Source: Pyrodictiaceae archaeon
GTDB taxonomy: Archaea; Thermoproteota; Thermoprotei_A; Sulfolobales; Pyrodictiaceae
Direction of reading: 5' to 3'
DNA: 7,562 nt
Assembly: GCA_015520245.1 (NCBI GenBank)
Contig: WAQM01000023.1
Span: forward strand, 1-7,562
In this document: positions 5,566 to 7,562 of the stretch, in pieces
Numbering within the stretch: the first letter of the stretch is position 1
Layout of the letters: each line of letters begins with the position of its first letter
The notes under the pieces: model-generated
Told to the model about the DNA's origin: nothing
Seen by the model: the letters and a program-made list of their open reading frames with translations, nothing else
Databases searched by the model: none
Made by a program: the position numbers and the translations under genes

Positions 5566-5643
5566 TGGTGCCGCGGCCGGGATTTGAACCCGGGTCACGG
5601 GCTCGAGAGGCCCGCATACTTGGCCGGGCTATACTACCGCGGC
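5566..5643 (-). tRNA. tRNA-Glu (anticodon CTC)
   Basis: An intron-free cloverleaf of 78 bases including CCA. Acceptor GCCGCGG (from 5643) pairs with CCGCGGC (5576-5570). A73 is at 5569 and an encoded CCA at 5568-5566. Anticodon stem CGGGC/GCCCG closes the loop CTCTCGA, giving CTC (glutamate codon GAG). The T arm reads CCGGG-TTCAAAT-CCCGG, identical to that of the nearby tRNA-Pro. It begins 18 bases after the stop codon of the upstream membrane-protein gene on the same strand, so it may be read through from the nep1 operon, from its own promoter at about 5687-5694, or both. Confidence 0.95.
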
Positions 5644-5661
5644 AGCGCTGCGCGGGCCGTG

Positions 5662-6000
5662 TTACGGGCTCGGCCCCTCGGGCCCGCCTTTATGCTTTGC
5701 CCTCCATGAGATGAGGGCCTCGGCCAGCAGGTACGCGGCTAGCAGCTGCACCGGGTCTACCACCACCGAGCCCCTCCCCTCACCGGACTCGGCGATCACG
5801 ACGAGGGGCAGAGGGACAACGGATTCGCTGTGGGCTAGCTGCTGGACCATGGCTGCGGCGGCGAGCGGCAAGGCGGCCAGCGCTACCGCCACGGCGGCAG
5901 CCCGGGCGCGCCGCGTGGGGTGCGCGATCCTGAACGCTATCGCGGCGAGCGCGGCCGCCAGGGCTAGCCCCGCGGCCTGCTGGAGCCAGGACCATGCCAC
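5662..6000 (-). CDS. Unrecognised small membrane protein, three predicted helices
   Basis: A 112-residue hydrophobic protein of no family I recognise. Likely membrane helices are residues about 5-24 (LQQAAGLALAAALAAIAF), 33-54 (alanine-rich, ending AAAAMVQQL) and 79-98 (VVDPVQLLAAYLLAEALISW). The basic loop between helices 1 and 2 (HPTRRARA) and the basic end (WRAKHKGG) would lie in the cytoplasm. The 25-residue loop between helices 2 and 3, with two acidic patches, would lie outside. The GTG start at 6000 is well supported: the Shine-Dalgarno sequence GGAGGTGAT lies six bases upstream inside nep1, whose stop codon is only two bases away. It is therefore translated with nep1 from one message. 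The tie to rRNA modification may be only positional. Real gene by spacing, ribosome site and composition; function unknown. Confidence 0.75.
   Translation of the reverse strand: MAWSWLQQAAGLALAAALAAIAFRIAHPTRRARAAAVAVALAALPLAAAAMVQQLAHSESVVPLPLVVIAESGEGRGSVVVDPVQLLAAYLLAEALISWRAKHKGGPEGPSP
5687..5694 (-). promoter_or_regulatory. Possible TATA-like box for tRNA-Glu inside the upstream gene
   Basis: The minus strand reads GCATAAAGG around here, centred about 47 bases before tRNA-Glu and lying within the last codons of the membrane-protein gene. Spacing implies a 20-base leader, longer than for tRNA-Pro, so this is tentative. Confidence 0.35.
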
Positions 6001-6002
6001 GG

Positions 6003-6695
6003 CTAGATCACCTCCACACGCTGGGCTATGAGGGCCAGGAGGTGCGATACTATGGTCCAGGGGTCGAGCCTAGCCCTGCGGTAGACCCTCACCTGCACGT
6101 CGGAGGCCCTAACCGCCTCGTCGCTGAAGTCGGCGGTGGGTGGGAAGCCCGGCACTATGAGTGTCGCCTCGAGGTTCCTGGAGGCAATCTCCTCCGCCAG
6201 CTTGCTCATCCTTACGTAGTCGCCGGAGTAGGTCACGAGGATCCTCGGCCTCGGTGTGCGCTCCAGGAGCCTGGGCAGCGTCATCGGCCTCACCCTCATC
6301 AGCGGCTTGGGGGAGTCTGGTGGCACCTGCCCCACCTCGAAGAGCTGCTCCATGAGCCCCGTGAACAGCATGTAGTTCCTGGGCAGCCTGGTGGACGGGT
6401 CAACCTCTATCACGTAGTCGCCCACCGTGTGGACGTAGAGCGTCAGTAGCCCCTCTAGGTTGAGCGGGCTGCTCAGGGCTTCGAGCATGACCATGTGGAC
6501 TATGTCGGGCCTCCCCCGCTTCTCGGCGCCCGGCAGCCCCTTCATGGCCTGGTGGTGCACGGCGTGGTCGAGGAGGACCTGGCCCGGCTGCTTGCCCCTC
6601 CTCCTGGCGTACTTGTACACCGCCGGGTGGCCCCACAGCTCGCGCGGCACGGTCTCTAGCGAGGCCTCGCCGATGACGAGCACCAGGCGCCCCAT
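6003..6695 (-). CDS. nep1: Nep1 rRNA pseudouridine N1-methyltransferase
   Basis: A SPOUT-class methyltransferase (Emg1/Nep1 family) that methylates N1 of a pseudouridine in 16S rRNA and helps assemble the small ribosomal subunit. The protein is 230 residues, typical for archaea. The N terminus LVLVIGEASLETVPRELWGH and LLDHAVHHQAMKGL match the family. The signature RPDIVHMVMLEALSSPLN (about residues 63-80) and LLTLYVHT follow. The C-terminal part (LVTYSGDYVRMSKLAEEI, then ATLIVPGFP) should form the knotted S-adenosylmethionine site. ATG at 6695 places the first beta strand correctly. No strong Shine-Dalgarno sequence precedes it, as for other first genes here. It leads a minus-strand unit with the membrane-protein gene and perhaps tRNA-Glu. 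Its promoter should lie in 6696-6790, where GTTAAC at about 6746-6751 is the only AT-rich spot and is not a convincing TATA box. Confidence 0.95.
   Translation of the reverse strand: MGRLVLVIGEASLETVPRELWGHPAVYKYARRRGKQPGQVLLDHAVHHQAMKGLPGAEKRGRPDIVHMVMLEALSSPLNLEGLLTLYVHTVGDYVIEVDPSTRLPRNYMLFTGLMEQLFEVGQVPPDSPKPLMRVRPMTLPRLLERTPRPRILVTYSGDYVRMSKLAEEIASRNLEATLIVPGFPPTADFSDEAVRASDVQVRVYRRARLDPWTIVSHLLALIAQRVEVI
6007..6015 (-). promoter_or_regulatory. Full-length Shine-Dalgarno site inside the end of nep1
   Basis: The minus strand reads GGAGGTGAT, a nine-base match to the archaeal anti-Shine-Dalgarno, ending six bases before the GTG at 6000. It lies in the last codons of nep1 (VEVI) and confirms the GTG start and translational coupling. 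Confidence 0.8.
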
Positions 6696-6790
6696 CCAGC
6701 CGCCCCGCTGCGCAGCCCGAGGCCGCGGGGCCCCACAAGGTTAGCGTTAACAGTTTCGGGTACCCCCCTCTATGGGCTCAGAGTCCACAT

Positions 6791-6805
6791 AGGTTATTTT
6801 AGCCT
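6791..6805 (+). promoter_or_regulatory. TATA-like box within an imperfect palindrome, upstream of the RHH gene
   Basis: AGGTTATTTTAGCCT carries the AT-rich TTATTTTA about 42-49 bases before the ATG at 6843, suiting a transcript with an 18-base leader. The element is an imperfect palindrome with arms AGGnTA and TAnCCT. A short dyad over a TATA box is what an autoregulating ribbon-helix-helix protein would be expected to bind, but that is inference. Confidence 0.5.
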
Positions 6806-6842
6806 CCACTGCGCGCACCCGCAGGTCCTGGGGTAGTCGCTC

Positions 6843-7055
6843 ATGCAGCGCATAGTGACCTTCAAGATAGACTCCAGGCTGTTGTGGCTCCTCGATAGGT
6901 ATGCGCGGAGGAAGAGGATGACCAGGAGCGAGGTGATAAGGGAGGCTATAGTCAGGCTGCTCAAGAGCGAGGGCATAGACGTGGAGGAGGCGGTGAAGAG
7001 GGCCGAGGAGGAGCCTAGGGGCGGCCGCGCCCCCGTGATAGAGGTGCCGGTCTGA
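6843..7055 (+). CDS. Ribbon-helix-helix (CopG/MetJ-type) DNA-binding protein
   Basis: A 70-residue protein with the ribbon-helix-helix fold. The beta strand is QRIVTFKID (residues 2-10), helix A is SRLLWLLDRYARRKRM and helix B is SEVIREAIVRLLKSEG after the conserved T-R-S-E-V turn. A charged tail (VEEAVKRAEEE) and an extended end (APVIEVPV) follow. Such proteins bind DNA as dimers through the paired strands. Here the exposed strand residues would be Arg3, Val5 and Phe7, or neighbours. ATG at 6843 begins the strand directly, as in the family. The gene stands alone, divergent from nep1, with no toxin gene beside it, so a toxin-antitoxin role is unsupported. A T5 run 20 bases past its stop codon may end the transcript. 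Target genes are unknown. Confidence 0.87.
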   Translation: MQRIVTFKIDSRLLWLLDRYARRKRMTRSEVIREAIVRLLKSEGIDVEEAVKRAEEEPRGGRAPVIEVPV

Positions 7056-7526
7056 CTAGCCGCCGGGCAGGTACTTTTTGAGCTCGGGGTTCTTCTCGGC
7101 GAGCTCCTTCATGATCTCGTAGGCGAGGTTGTCGAGGAGCGAGCGCCCCTTGGGCGTGAGGGTCCTACCCTTGCCCCTCACCTTCATCACGAGCCCCGCC
7201 TGCTCCAGCTGCTGAAGTATCTTCCTTATTACGGCGCCCGAGCCCTTGTAGAAGTGCTCGGGGGCTACGCCGCGGTTCATGCGGCCACCGTACGCGGTCC
7301 TCAGCCTCTCAACGCCCACCGGCCTGCCTCTCTTGTAGAGCTTCCTCAATATCGAGGCCGCCCTGTAGTACCACCAGTCCGGGTCCTGGGGCGGGTGCTC
7401 CTTCGAGACGCCGGTCTTGACGTAGTAGGCCCAGACGGGCGGCCTTACCTGGGGGAACTCCTTCTTCAGCTTCTCCGCCAGCCTGGCTATCAGGAGGTCG
7501 GCTGGGACCTCAAGCGCTGTGACCAT
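7056..7526 (-). CDS. rps19e: Small-subunit ribosomal protein eS19
   Basis: A small-subunit ribosomal protein shared by archaea and eukaryotes. The protein is 156 residues, about the usual archaeal length. Family segments are [35 protein letters not shown], the highly conserved [28 protein letters not shown] and the winged-helix end [33 protein letters not shown] (the last two separated by a basic loop). ATG at 7526 gives the expected [10 protein letters not shown] start, with GAGG about five bases upstream. The frame stays open to the window edge, so an upstream gene may end close by. The stop codon directly abuts the RHH stop codon on the other strand. Confidence 0.97.
   Translation of the reverse strand: MVTALEVPADLLIARLAEKLKKEFPQVRPPVWAYYVKTGVSKEHPPQDPDWWYYRAASILRKLYKRGRPVGVERLRTAYGGRMNRGVAPEHFYKGSGAVIRKILQQLEQAGLVMKVRGKGRTLTPKGRSLLDNLAYEIMKELAEKNPELKKYLPGG
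7075..7079 (+). terminator. T-run after the RHH gene, possible terminator
   Basis: CTTTTTG lies 20 bases after the RHH stop codon. Archaeal RNA polymerase commonly terminates at short T-runs. This one lies inside the coding end of the opposing eS19 gene, where it encodes KKY, so codon choice alone may explain it. Confidence 0.35.
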
Positions 7527-7562
7527 TGCCTCGCCCTCTTCGCCCTCTCCGGCGGCCCGGCA

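Noticed and set aside
5238..5714. A 158-codon plus-strand open frame between and across the tRNA genes
   Set aside because: It reads antisense through tRNA-Glu, giving the well-known false protein signature PGFEPGS from a T arm, and continues into the opposing membrane-protein gene. Composition is not protein-like.
6843..7055. RHH protein as the antitoxin of a toxin-antitoxin pair
   Set aside because: No small downstream toxin gene exists; the next gene is eS19 on the opposite strand, and upstream is the divergent nep1.
1..7562. CRISPR array, insertion sequence, prophage or integrated element at the tRNA genes
   Set aside because: No regularly spaced repeats, transposase, integrase or duplicated tRNA 3' end was found. 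The shared T-arm sequence of the two tRNAs is ordinary tRNA conservation.

Overview
The window looks like the chromosome of a hyperthermophilic archaeon of the Thermoproteota (Crenarchaeota). The evidence is a LysW amino-carrier operon pair of the Sulfolobus type, a eukaryote-like ribosomal protein eS19, the rRNA methyltransferase Nep1, TATA-like promoter boxes, Shine-Dalgarno sequences matching an archaeal 16S tail, and a tRNA with a bulge-helix-bulge intron. The DNA is very GC-rich and coding is dense, with a very high G+C third codon position. I cannot name the genus.

Positions 1-5021 hold a divergent amino-acid biosynthesis locus. Leftward from a shared control region (about 1627-1791) run an ArgC-type reductase (lysY), an Lrp/AsnC regulator (lysM-like) and the start of a carrier-bound amino-acid kinase (lysZ, cut by the window edge). 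Rightward run lysW, lysX, lysJ and lysK, overlapping or a few bases apart. LysW is a 55-residue carrier ending in EDWGE. LysX joins the amino group of aminoadipate or glutamate to that tail, LysZ phosphorylates the side chain, LysY reduces it to the semialdehyde, LysJ transaminates it, and LysK releases lysine or ornithine. The 165-base control region holds two opposed TATA-like boxes and three exact copies of the 9-mer CCCGCACCG, a good operator candidate.

Positions 5000-5643 hold two minus-strand tRNA genes. tRNA-Pro(CGG) has a 31-base intron at the unusual position 32/33, and its 3' end overlaps the end of lysK on the other strand. tRNA-Glu(CTC) has no intron. Both encode CCA. Between them lie about 420 bases with no credible protein gene but with several strong helices, possibly an unidentified structured RNA.

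Positions 5662-6695 hold nep1 followed by an unrecognised three-helix membrane protein, both on the minus strand and with tRNA-Glu 18 bases further on. A small ribbon-helix-helix regulator (6843-7055, plus strand) then abuts the eS19 gene (7056-7526, minus strand) with no base between their stop codons.
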